In this document: positions 34,309-42,286 of the stretch, piece after piece
Position numbering within the stretch: the first letter of the stretch is position 1
Layout: each line of letters opens with the position of its first letter
Source: Desulfovermiculus halophilus DSM 18834
Lineage (GTDB): Bacteria; Desulfobacterota; Desulfovibrionia; Desulfovibrionales; Desulfothermaceae
Length of the DNA: 64,000 nt
Direction: 5' to 3'
NCBI RefSeq assembly: GCF_000620765.1
Contig: NZ_JIAK01000013.1
Span: 22,138-86,137 of the forward strand
Notes under the pieces: model-generated
Databases searched by the model: none
Seen by the model: the letters and a program-made list of their open reading frames with translations, nothing else
Told to the model about the DNA's origin: nothing
Program-made: the position numbers and the translations under genes

Positions 34309-36971
34309 GCACCAAGATCAATGCTCCTGTCGTTATCACCGCCCACACCAACGCTGATTTCGACTGCCTGTCCTCCATGGTCGCGGCCCAGAAGCTCTAT
34401 CCTGATGGAGTCCTGGTCTTTCCCGGGTCCCAGGAGCAGAGCCTTCGCGACTTCTTTATTCAGAGCGCGACATATCTTTTCAACTTCTATTCCATGAAGG
34501 ATATCGACCCGGACAGCGTGCACACCCTGGTGGTCTGCGACACCAGGCAGCCGTCCAGGCTGGGGCACCTGCGCTCCCTGCTCCAGAGGGAAGGCATCGT
34601 GGTCCACGCCTTTGATCATCATCCGGACACGGCCGAAGACCTCACGGCCGATTTCGAAGACGTCCGGCTCTGGGGCTCGACTGTGGCCATTCTGGTCCAG
34701 ACCATCAAGGAGCGGGGCATCGCATTGAGCAGGGATGAAGCCACCATCATGGGCCTTGGCCTGTACGAAGATACCGGCTGCTTCACCTTCACCTCGACCA
34801 CGGAGCATGATCTTTTTGCCCTGTGGTGGCTGAAGACCCAGGGAATGGACATCGGCTTCATCGCCGATTTTCTGAACCGGGAGCTCAGCGCCGAACAGGT
34901 GGGCATCCTGAACACCCTCCTGGAGGCCGCCACCAGGCACACCATCAACGGGATCGAGGTCTGCATCACCAGCATCAGCATGGACCGGTATGTCCGGGAC
35001 TTCGCCCTTCTGGTCCACAAGATGATGGAGATCGAAAACATCAAGGTCCTGTTTGCCCTGGCCCGGATGCACGACCGGATCCAGGTCGTGGCCCGAAGCC
35101 GGGTGACCGAGGTCAATGCCGGGACCATTTGCTCATCCCTGGGCGGAGGGGGGCACAGCTACGCGGCTTCGGCTACTATCAAGGAGAAGACCTTGGCCCA
35201 GGTCCAGGACGAGATCTTCGGCCTGCTCTATTCGCATATCAATCCCCAGATCACGGTCCGGTCCCTGATGTCCAGCCCGGCCGTGGTCATTGACCAGAAC
35301 CAGAGCATCAGCCAGGCGGCGATCAAGATGAGCCGCTTCGGGCTGAAGGCCATACCGGTGACCACTGAGAACAGCCGGCAGTGCGTGGGCATCCTGGAGC
35401 ATCAGCTCGCGGACAGGGCCGAGGCCCACGGGCTCGGAGAGTTTCCGATTCAGGAATACATGGGCAGATCCATCTCCAGGGTCGCCCCGGACCAAAGCCT
35501 GTATACAGTCATGGAGATCATCATCAATCAGGGCCAGCGTCTGGTTCCTGTGGAGGAAAACGAAAGAATCATCGGGGTCATCACCCGCACAGACCTGATC
35601 AACACCCTGGTGGAAGAGCCGGCCCGGATCCCGGAGAATCTCCTGCCCGAGCGCAGACAGGAGCGGAGCATCACCTCTTTGATGCGCAACCGGCTGCCCA
35701 AATCTGCGTATGCCCTGCTCGGCCAGTGCGGTGAACTGGCCGAGAAACGGGGATGCAACGTCTATGCGGTGGGCGGATTTGTCCGGGACATCCTCCTCCA
35801 CCGGACCAACCTGGATATCGACCTTGTGGTGGAGGGGGACGGGATCGCCTTTGCCAACCAGCTGGCCCAGACTCTGGGCGGCCGCATCCGGTTCCACACC
35901 AAGTTTCAAACCGCCGTGGTCATCCTGCCCGACGGCCAGCGCATCGATGTGGCCACGGCCAGGCTGGAGTATTACGAGCATCCGGCCGCCCTGCCCACAG
36001 TGGAGCTCTCGTCCATTAAGATGGATCTCTTCCGCCGCGACTTCAGCGTCAACGCCCTGGCCATCGAGCTCAATCCCAAGCGTTTCGGCCGGCTGGTGGA
36101 CTTCTTCGGCGGCCAGAGGGACCTGAAGGAAAAGACGCTTCGGGTCCTGCACTCTCTGAGCTTTGTCGAGGACCCCACCCGGATCATGCGGGCTATTCGC
36201 TTTGAGCAGCGCTTCGCCTTCCGCATCGGGGTCCAGACTGAGCGCCTGATCAAGAACGCCCTGCATCTGAACATGTTCCACAAGCTCTCCGGCCACCGCA
36301 TCCTGCACGAGCTCAAGCTTTTGCTGCAGGAAGAAAATCCCCTGGTCTGCCTCAAGCGGCTGAACAGCTACGCCATCCTGGAATCCATCCATCCCCAGCT
36401 CAAGCTGACCACCCAAAAGGAAAGGCTTTTGGAAAAGATCGAAAAGGTCATCGATTGGTACGAGCTCCTGTATCTGGAGCCCAAGCCCAGGATCTGGCAG
36501 CTGTATTTTCTGGGCCTAGTGGCCGGATGCACCCAGGACGAGATCCGGCTGGTGGCCAGGCGGCTGAGCATCCCGTCCAAGACAGAGAAGAAAATCATTG
36601 ACCTAAGACAGGAAGTGCACAAGATCCGGGAAGGATTGTATGCGTGGAACCGCAAGCAGTCCGGCCGGCTGAGCGAGCTTTACTCCCTCCTCCATCCCCT
36701 GCCCCTGGAAGGCCTGCTCTTCCTCATGGCCTCCAGCCGCAAGGAAGAGGCCCGAAAGTCCGTCTCCCTGTATCTGAGCCAGCTCAAAGATCAGGAGCTG
36801 GAGATTACCGGAAGTGATCTCAAGGCCATGGACCTCCCTCCTGGACCGGCCTATACCCAGATCCTGCAGCAGGTCTTTTCCGCCAAGCTGGACGGCGAAG
36901 CCCAGGACAGAAATGCACAGCTGGCCCTGGCCCGGAATCTGGTCCAGGATGAGCTGGCCAGACAAGAGTAG
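34305..36971 (+). CDS. DHH-CBS-nucleotidyltransferase fusion (PcnB/CCA-adding family)
   Basis: An 888-residue multidomain protein. A DHH phosphoesterase domain (about 1-230: ITAHTNADFDCLSSMV, VVCDTRQPSRL, HAFDHHPDTA), DHHA1 with SSLGGGGHSYAASATI (about 275-295), two CBS domains (about 320-440), then a poly(A) polymerase/tRNA nucleotidyltransferase head (VYAVGGFVRDILL and NLDIDLVVEGDG, about 483-506) and an RNA-binding tail. This fusion occurs in Deltaproteobacteria and Aquificae. Adding A or CCA to RNA ends is the likely reaction, perhaps controlled by nucleotide binding at CBS. It overlaps the recombinase gene by 4 bp. Confidence 0.9.
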   Translation: MSTKINAPVVITAHTNADFDCLSSMVAAQKLYPDGVLVFPGSQEQSLRDFFIQSATYLFNFYSMKDIDPDSVHTLVVCDTRQPSRLGHLRSLLQREGIVVHAFDHHPDTAEDLTADFEDVRLWGSTVAILVQTIKERGIALSRDEATIMGLGLYEDTGCFTFTSTTEHDLFALWWLKTQGMDIGFIADFLNRELSAEQVGILNTLLEAATRHTINGIEVCITSISMDRYVRDFALLVHKMMEIENIKVLFALARMHDRIQVVARSRVTEVNAGTICSSLGGGGHSYAASATIKEKTLAQVQDEIFGLLYSHINPQITVRSLMSSPAVVIDQNQSISQAAIKMSRFGLKAIPVTTENSRQCVGILEHQLADRAEAHGLGEFPIQEYMGRSISRVAPDQSLYTVMEIIINQGQRLVPVEENERIIGVITRTDLINTLVEEPARIPENLLPERRQERSITSLMRNRLPKSAYALLGQCGELAEKRGCNVYAVGGFVRDILLHRTNLDIDLVVEGDGIAFANQLAQTLGGRIRFHTKFQTAVVILPDGQRIDVATARLEYYEHPAALPTVELSSIKMDLFRRDFSVNALAIELNPKRFGRLVDFFGGQRDLKEKTLRVLHSLSFVEDPTRIMRAIRFEQRFAFRIGVQTERLIKNALHLNMFHKLSGHRILHELKLLLQEENPLVCLKRLNSYAILESIHPQLKLTTQKERLLEKIEKVIDWYELLYLEPKPRIWQLYFLGLVAGCTQDEIRLVARRLSIPSKTEKKIIDLRQEVHKIREGLYAWNRKQSGRLSELYSLLHPLPLEGLLFLMASSRKEEARKSVSLYLSQLKDQELEITGSDLKAMDLPPGPAYTQILQQVFSAKLDGEAQDRNAQLALARNLVQDELARQE

Positions 36972-36974
36972 GGC

Positions 36975-37004
36975 TTGACCTTGGCTGGTCCAATGCAGTA
37001 TAAG
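36975..37004 (+). promoter_or_regulatory. Putative promoter of amino-acid ABC operon
   Basis: TTGACC (36975-36980), an 18-bp spacer, TATAAG (36999-37004), 84 bases before the ATP-binding gene. It begins right after the preceding stop codon. Confidence 0.6.
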
Positions 37005-37088
37005 TAATAGGTTTTGTACTCAATTTTTTATGGTCCTGTGCCCCAATCAGCCCAACCGTCATTGTTGCGTCCCCGGAAAATGTGATCC

Positions 37089-37859
37089 ATGACTACTCCC
37101 TGCGCCCTGTTTGTGGACGATCTGCATAAGAGCTTCGGCTCCCTGGAAGTTTTGAAAGGTGTCTCCCTCACCGCCCATGAAGGGGACGTAATCACCATGA
37201 TCGGATCCAGCGGATCCGGGAAGAGCACCTTCCTGCGATGCATCAATCTCCTGGAGATCCCTACTTCCGGCCGGGTCTATGTCGGCCAGGAACAGATCAG
37301 GATGACCACCAACCGGAAGGGAGAGCCGGTTCCGGAAAGCAGGAAGCAGGTGGACCGCATCCGAACCCGCCTGGGCATGGTTTTTCAGCATTTCAACCTC
37401 TGGTCCCACATGACCGTCTTGGAAAACATCACCGAATCCCCGATCCATGTCCTGAACATGTCCAAGAAAGAAGCCAGGAACCGGGGGATGGCCTACCTGG
37501 AAAAAGTAGGGATCGCCGACCGGTCCCACTATTATCCGGCCCAGCTTTCCGGAGGACAGCAGCAGCGGGCGGCCATTGCCAGGGCCCTGGCCATGGAACC
37601 GGAGGTCCTCCTGTTCGACGAGCCCACCTCCGCCTTGGATCCGGAACTGGTGGGGGAGGTCCTGCGGGTGATGCAGGAGCTGACCCAGGAAGGGCGGACC
37701 ATGATCCTGGCCACCCATGAGATGGCCTTTGCCAAGGACGTCTCTTCCCACGTCATTTTTCTGCATGCCGGGGTCATCGAGGACGAAGGCCCGCCGGAAT
37801 CCATCTTTCAGCATCCCAGCTCAGAACGGTGCCGCCAGTTTTTGTCCCGGTTCTTTTAG
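37089..37859 (+). CDS. Polar amino-acid ABC transporter ATP-binding protein
   Basis: A 256-residue HisP/GlnQ-type ATPase. Walker [16 protein letters not shown]-loop [11 protein letters not shown], signature [19 protein letters not shown], Walker [14 protein letters not shown] and the switch His in ATHEMAFA are all intact. It has the [15 protein letters not shown] helix region typical of the histidine/arginine/octopine branch. First gene of a four-gene importer (ATPase, binding protein, two permeases). Substrate specificity probably covers basic or polar amino acids. Confidence 0.95.
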   Translation: MTTPCALFVDDLHKSFGSLEVLKGVSLTAHEGDVITMIGSSGSGKSTFLRCINLLEIPTSGRVYVGQEQIRMTTNRKGEPVPESRKQVDRIRTRLGMVFQHFNLWSHMTVLENITESPIHVLNMSKKEARNRGMAYLEKVGIADRSHYYPAQLSGGQQQRAAIARALAMEPEVLLFDEPTSALDPELVGEVLRVMQELTQEGRTMILATHEMAFAKDVSSHVIFLHAGVIEDEGPPESIFQHPSSERCRQFLSRFF

Positions 37860-37895
37860 CATCCCAAAACGACAGTATAACCCAAGGAGGACCCC

Positions 37896-38678
37896 ATGAG
37901 GCGCATTCTCGGCATCACCATCATGCTTGTCTGTATGCTCGGACTTTTTGCACCCTGGAGTCAGGCCCAGGAGACGGTGCGGATAGGGACGGAAGGGGCC
38001 TACCCCCCTTTCAACTACATTGATCAGGACGGAAACCTGCAAGGCTTTGACATCGACATCGCCAAGGCCCTGTGCGATGCCGCTGATCTGAAGTGCACCT
38101 TCGTTACCCAGGACTGGGATGGAATGATCCCCGGCCTGCTGGCCAAAAAGTACGACGCGATCATCGCCTCCATGAGCATCACTGAGGAACGGCAGCAAAA
38201 AGTCGATTTCACCAACAAATACTACCAGACCCCGGCCAGGTTCGTGAAGCACGAGGACATGGAGGTCGAGATCTCCAAAGAAGGCCTCAAAGGGATGACC
38301 GTCGGTGTCCAGCGGGCCACTGTCAGCGCCAACTTCATTCACGACAACTTCGGAGATACGCTCAAGATCAAGCCCTATGCCACCCAGGAAGAGGCCAACA
38401 TGGACCTGGTCTCCGGCCGTGTGGATCTGCTCTTTGCCGACTCCGTGGTCCTGTCTGAAGGCTTTTTGAGCACCCCCGAGGGAGAGGACTATGAGTTCGT
38501 CGGCCCGGGATACACAGATGAGGAATGGTTCGGCGAGGGGATCGGAATCGCCTTGCGCAAGGACGACGACCAGCTGCGCAAAAAGCTGAACCAGGCCATT
38601 GAAACCATCCGCGAAAACGGCACGTACAAGAAAATCAACGACAAGTATTTCGACTTCGACGTTTACGGCGACGAATAA
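37896..38678 (+). CDS. Periplasmic amino-acid-binding protein (HisJ/ArgT-like)
   Basis: A 260-residue family 3 solute-binding protein. The first 24 residues form a signal peptide (IMLVCMLGLFAPWSQAQE, with cleavage after AQA-type QAQ). The mature part starts VRIGTEGAYPPFNYIDQDG and has GFDIDIAKALCDAADLKC, FVTQDWDGMIPGLLAKKYDAIIASMSIT and the RKDDDQLRKKLNQAI end, the pattern of lysine/arginine/ornithine and histidine binding proteins. AAGGAGG precedes the ATG. A strong hairpin separates it from the permeases. Confidence 0.93.
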   Translation: MRRILGITIMLVCMLGLFAPWSQAQETVRIGTEGAYPPFNYIDQDGNLQGFDIDIAKALCDAADLKCTFVTQDWDGMIPGLLAKKYDAIIASMSITEERQQKVDFTNKYYQTPARFVKHEDMEVEISKEGLKGMTVGVQRATVSANFIHDNFGDTLKIKPYATQEEANMDLVSGRVDLLFADSVVLSEGFLSTPEGEDYEFVGPGYTDEEWFGEGIGIALRKDDDQLRKKLNQAIETIRENGTYKKINDKYFDFDVYGDE

Positions 38679-38702
38679 CCCATACGGCACGGCAGACCAT
38701 CC

Positions 38703-38752
38703 GCCGGGGCGGGTCCAAAGCAGGGGACTTCTCCTTGTGGATCCGCCCCGGC
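38703..38752 (+). promoter_or_regulatory. Hairpin between binding protein and permease genes
   Basis: GCCGGGGCGGGTCC (38703-38716) pairs with GGATCCGCCCCGGC (38739-38752) over 14 positions with one G-U pair. No T-run follows. Such hairpins are often partial terminators or mRNA stabilisers that raise binding-protein output above permease output. The remainder of the 225-bp gap shows nothing. Confidence 0.7.
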
Positions 38753-38903
38753 GTGCAGCCCGGACAGAACGGGAATGAACCATGGCTGGATCCATGTCCG
38801 TTTTTGCCCGCGGCGGGCTGCCTTTGATTCACGGGAGCCCGGCCGGCTCCTGAGCCTGTGCCCCCGTGCCTCATGATATCTGCGACGACTTCGGGAGACG
38901 CTT

Positions 38904-39593
38904 GTGTTCGACCTCCAAGGCTACGGCTGGATTCTGCTCAAAGGGGCCAAGCTGACCATTTACGTAGGGGTCAGCTCCATGGCCCTGGCCGTCGTCCTGG
39001 GCCTGGTCGGCGCGTTGGGAAAGCTTTCCCGTTCCAGCCTGATCCGCTTCCTGCTCGGATGCTATACCACCATAATCCGGGGGATTCCGGAGCTGGTCCT
39101 CATCCTTCTGGTCTACTACGGGGCCCCGACCTTGATTCAGGATATCTGCGGCCTGCTGGGCTACGACATCTACATCTCGCTCAATCCTTTCGTGTCCGGA
39201 GTGGCCACCATCGGATTCATCTACGGGGCCTTTTCCACTGAGGTCTTCCGCGGGGCCTACATGGCCGTGCCCAGGGGCCAGCTCGAGGCCGCCCGGGCCT
39301 GCGGAATGAACTCTGTCTTGACCTTTCGACGGATCACCCTGCCCCAGATGATGCGCTTCGCCTTGCCCGGCCTGGGCAATGTCTGGATGGTCCTGATCAA
39401 GGCCACGGCCCTCATATCGGTCATTCAGCTCCCGGAGCTGATGCGCAATGCAGACATCGCCGCCAGGGCCACCCACAAGCCGTTCACCTTTTTCTTTGCC
39501 GCGTCCCTGATCTATCTCGGGATCACCATCGCTTCCAATATCATCCAGCAATGGGCGGAGAACAGGGCCAACAAAGGGGTGAGGAGGGCATAA
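38904..39593 (+). CDS. Polar amino-acid ABC transporter permease (HisQ-like)
   Basis: A 229-residue membrane subunit with about five helices. It starts FDLQGYGWILLKGAKLTIYV and has the EAA loop VPRGQLEAARACGMNSVLTFRRITLPQMMRFALPGLGN contacting the ATPase. The start is GTG at 38904 after GGGAGA. It pairs with the second permease, whose ATG lies one base after this stop. The product completes a heterodimeric pore. Confidence 0.93.
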   Translation: MFDLQGYGWILLKGAKLTIYVGVSSMALAVVLGLVGALGKLSRSSLIRFLLGCYTTIIRGIPELVLILLVYYGAPTLIQDICGLLGYDIYISLNPFVSGVATIGFIYGAFSTEVFRGAYMAVPRGQLEAARACGMNSVLTFRRITLPQMMRFALPGLGNVWMVLIKATALISVIQLPELMRNADIAARATHKPFTFFFAASLIYLGITIASNIIQQWAENRANKGVRRA

Positions 39594-39594
39594 C

Positions 39595-40287
39595 ATGGCC
39601 GTGGATCTTATTCTGGACAGCCTGCCCCGCCTGCTTCAAGGCACCTGGATTACGGTGCAGATAACCGCGCTCAGCGTGGTCATCGGCTTTTGCCTGGCCA
39701 TCCCCCTGGCTGTACTGCGGGTCTCCTCCCTGCGCTGGGTCTGGATGCCGGTCTACGCCTTTATCTTTTATTTCCGGGGCACGCCGCTTCTGGTCCAGAT
39801 CTTCCTCATCTATTACGGCAGCGGACAGTTTCAGGACCTTTTATCCCAGGTCGGGCTGTGGCCCCTGTTCCAAAGCGCATGGTTCTGCGCCGTGCTCTCC
39901 CTGACCCTGAACACAGCCGCCTATTCCGCCGAGATCTTCCGCGGCGGCATCCAGGGGGTTCCCTATGGAGAGGTCGAGGCCGCCAGGGCCTGTGGAATGT
40001 CCGGCACCCTGCTCTACCGGCGGATCATACTGCCCAAGGCCCTGCGCATCGCATGGCCGGCCTATACCAATGAGGTCATTTTTCTCCTGCAGGCCTCATC
40101 CCTGGTCTCCATCATCACGGTTATGGACATCACCGGGGTGGCCCGGATCATCGCCGCCCGAAGCTTCGCGTTCTACGAGATCTTTCTCACCGCCGCCGCC
40201 TTGTACCTTGTCCTGGTCTACGCAGTCCTGTTTGTCTTCCGGCGGATCGAACAGCGCATCTCAGCATACCTCACGGTCTCTTCGTAA
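39595..40287 (+). CDS. Polar amino-acid ABC transporter permease (HisM-like)
   Basis: A 230-residue membrane subunit. It has the RGTPLLVQIFLIYYG segment typical of this permease class and the EAA loop VPYGEVEAARACGMSGTLLYRRIILPKALRIAWP. It starts one base after the first permease stop. The next gene (EamA) starts 4 bp after its stop, so the EamA exporter may be part of the same transcript. Confidence 0.93.
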   Translation: MAVDLILDSLPRLLQGTWITVQITALSVVIGFCLAIPLAVLRVSSLRWVWMPVYAFIFYFRGTPLLVQIFLIYYGSGQFQDLLSQVGLWPLFQSAWFCAVLSLTLNTAAYSAEIFRGGIQGVPYGEVEAARACGMSGTLLYRRIILPKALRIAWPAYTNEVIFLLQASSLVSIITVMDITGVARIIAARSFAFYEIFLTAAALYLVLVYAVLFVFRRIEQRISAYLTVSS

Positions 40288-40290
40288 CCC

Positions 40291-41220
40291 ATGGCCCGCA
40301 CAGGCCACCTCAAGGGGGACTGCCTCCTGCTGCTTACGGCCATGATCTGGGGCTCGGCCTTTGTGGCCCAAAAAGCAGGCATGGAACATGTGGGCCCATT
40401 CATCTTCAATGGGGTCCGCTTCGGGCTGGGCGCCCTGGTCCTCACCCCTCTCGCCCTGCGGACCAGGGGCCCGCAGAGCGTTCTTCGCACCGCTCCGCGC
40501 CCTCCCTCCCTTCTGCTGAGCAGCTCACTGGCCGGCATCCTGCTTTTCGCCGGCAGCGGGCTGCAGCAGGTCGGACTCATCTTCACCACTGCAGGCAAGG
40601 CTGGGTTCATCAGTGGATTGTACGTGATCATGGTTCCCCTCCTGGGCCTGATCTGGGGCCACAGGGCAGGAACCTGGACCTGGATCGGGGCCTGTCTCGC
40701 TGTCCTCGGGCTGTACCTGTTGACCGTCAAATCCAGCCTTGGGCTCGGACTGGGGGACGGGCTCATCCTGCTCTGCGCCCTGATGTTCGCCCTGCATGTC
40801 ACCGCCATCGGCTGGCTGGCTCCCCGGGTCGAGGTCATCAGGCTGGCTGTGCTTCAATTTTGGGTCTGCTCCCTGCTCAGCCTGGGCGTGGGCCTGTTTT
40901 TCGAATCCACCGCCTGGGACGACCTGCTGGCGGCTGCCGTCCCGATCCTCTACGGCGGCCTGCTCTCTGTGGGCGTGGCCTACACCCTGCAGGTTGTGGC
41001 CCAGAAGGAGGCCCCGCCTACCCACGCAGCCATTATCCTCAGCCTGGAAACCGTCTTTGCTGTGCTCAGCGGCTGCCTTATCTTGGGGGAAACCTTGAGC
41101 CTCAAGGGGTGGGCCGGATGCAGCCTCATGCTTTGCGGCATGCTTGCCGCCCAGCTGGATCCGGCCCCGGGCTCTGAGCATGCAGACCATCTGGGCGCTC
41201 AAACAGGTTCTTCGACGTAG
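40291..41220 (+). CDS. EamA/DMT-family transporter, C-terminus altered by a MITE
   Basis: A 309-residue ten-helix drug/metabolite transporter with two EamA repeats (LTAMIWGSAFVAQKAGMEHV near the start and LCALMFALHVTAIGWLAPRVE in the middle). Substrate unknown; amino-acid or metabolite export is typical. Its last residues (GSST) and stop codon are encoded by the left end of MITE copy G. Removing the element joins GGCGCTCAAAC to TTGA and gives an earlier form ending LGAQT and TGA. So the insertion lengthened the tail by about four residues, with probably little effect. Confidence 0.88.
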   Translation: MARTGHLKGDCLLLLTAMIWGSAFVAQKAGMEHVGPFIFNGVRFGLGALVLTPLALRTRGPQSVLRTAPRPPSLLLSSSLAGILLFAGSGLQQVGLIFTTAGKAGFISGLYVIMVPLLGLIWGHRAGTWTWIGACLAVLGLYLLTVKSSLGLGLGDGLILLCALMFALHVTAIGWLAPRVEVIRLAVLQFWVCSLLSLGVGLFFESTAWDDLLAAAVPILYGGLLSVGVAYTLQVVAQKEAPPTHAAIILSLETVFAVLSGCLILGETLSLKGWAGCSLMLCGMLAAQLDPAPGSEHADHLGAQTGSST

Positions 41221-41284
41221 CCCGTGGATTTTTGGAGTTTGCCGACTCTTATGTATGCTATTCCACTTTCAGTGTCGAAGAGGC
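41205..41284. mobile_element. Family 1 MITE copy G, short form
   Basis: An 80-bp short form from AGGTTCTTCGACG to GTCGAAGAGGC. Flanks GCTCAAAC (41197-41204) and GCGCAAAC (41285-41292) match 7 of 8. It interrupts the last codons of the EamA gene and supplies TAG at 41218-41220. Confidence 0.85.
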
Positions 41285-41292
41285 GCGCAAAC

Positions 41293-41322
41293 TTGACCAT
41301 GGCCACCGCAGTACAGTACAAG
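41293..41322 (+). promoter_or_regulatory. Weak promoter candidate before HIT gene
   Basis: TTGACC (41293-41298), an 18-bp spacer and TACAAG (41317-41322), directly after MITE copy G. It would start the HIT-lapA-lapB-mutS run 45 bases before the ATG. Confidence 0.4.
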
Positions 41323-41366
41323 GGTCGACGTAGGACGAACCGGGACAGAAGATACAGGAGAGGGAG

Positions 41367-41861
41367 ATGGAACGACTTTGGGCCCCGTGGCGCATTGAAT
41401 ACATTTTGGGGCCGAAACCAGATGAATGCGTCTTTTGTCTGCCCGCGGATACCGGGGAGGATGAAGAACGCCTGGTCCTGTACAGAGGCCAGACCGCTTT
41501 TGTCATCATGAACAAGTTCCCGTACAACAACGGACACCTCATGGTCACCCCCTTCCGGCATCTCTCCTGCCTCACCGAACTGACCAGCCGGGAGAACCAC
41601 GAGATAGCGGACCTGGTCCAGGCCTGCACCTCAATCTTGAACCAAGCCTTCTCCCCCCATGGGATCAATATTGGACTGAACATAGGAGAGGCCGCCGGGG
41701 CGGGCATTGAGGAACATCTCCATTACCATCTGGTCCCCCGCTGGACTGGAGACCACTCCTTCATGGCCGTCATGTCCGAAACCATGGTCATCCCCGAACA
41801 CCTGCAGTCTACCTATAGCCGCCTCAAGCCCTATTTCGATCACGTTGCCGCCAAAGCATAA
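41367..41861 (+). CDS. HIT-family hydrolase (AP4A phosphorylase-like)
   Basis: A 164-residue histidine-triad protein. The catalytic triad is in EEHLHYHLVPRW, and the N-terminus ERLWAPWRIEYI with CVFCLPADTGEDEERLVLYRG is typical of the ATP adenylyltransferase / Ap4A phosphorylase-like branch. PYNNGHLMVTPFRHLSCLTEL follows. It cleaves or phosphorolyses dinucleoside polyphosphates. CAGGAGAGGGAG precedes the ATG. LapA follows at 22 bp. Confidence 0.93.
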   Translation: MERLWAPWRIEYILGPKPDECVFCLPADTGEDEERLVLYRGQTAFVIMNKFPYNNGHLMVTPFRHLSCLTELTSRENHEIADLVQACTSILNQAFSPHGINIGLNIGEAAGAGIEEHLHYHLVPRWTGDHSFMAVMSETMVIPEHLQSTYSRLKPYFDHVAAKA

Positions 41862-41883
41862 CGTCAGTTCAAGGAGTCGTGGT

Positions 41884-42246
41884 ATGCGCTATGTCAAAAT
41901 CCTGGTCCTGGTTCTTTTCTTCTTTGCGGCTATGGTCTTCTTCGTCCAGAACACCCAGATTCTGACCGAGAGTATCAGCCTCAAGTTCTCGGTCTTTGCT
42001 CTGCAATGGAACTCCTCCCCGATTCCCATCTATATGTACATCTTGATTGCCTTTGTCCTGGGGGTCGTGATCAGCACAGCCTACTTCGGGCTGGACAAGC
42101 TGCGGATGAACAAGGAGATCAAGCGCACCAGGCACCAGATGAAATCCATGCAGAACGAGCTGAACTCACTTCGGCCCACATCCCCGCAGGTGGACAGCAC
42201 CCAACCAGAGGTCAGCCAATCCTCAGCTGCCCAGCCTCTGAGCTGA
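41884..42246 (+). CDS. lapA: LapA-like membrane protein
   Basis: A 120-residue protein with two transmembrane helices (about 3-22 and 45-65), FVQNTQILTESISLKFSVF between them, and a cytoplasmic coiled tail (KIKRTRHQMKSMQNELNSLR-like, here EIKRTRHQMKSMQNELNSLR). LapA works with LapB in lipopolysaccharide assembly in enterobacteria. LapB-like lies 40 bp downstream, supporting the call. The ATG at 41884 was chosen over an upstream frame that overlaps the HIT gene. Confidence 0.85.
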   Translation: MRYVKILVLVLFFFAAMVFFVQNTQILTESISLKFSVFALQWNSSPIPIYMYILIAFVLGVVISTAYFGLDKLRMNKEIKRTRHQMKSMQNELNSLRPTSPQVDSTQPEVSQSSAAQPLS

Positions 42247-42286
42247 GGCAGCCCTCCTGACCTGCAATCTTTGGCAGCGAGGCCTC

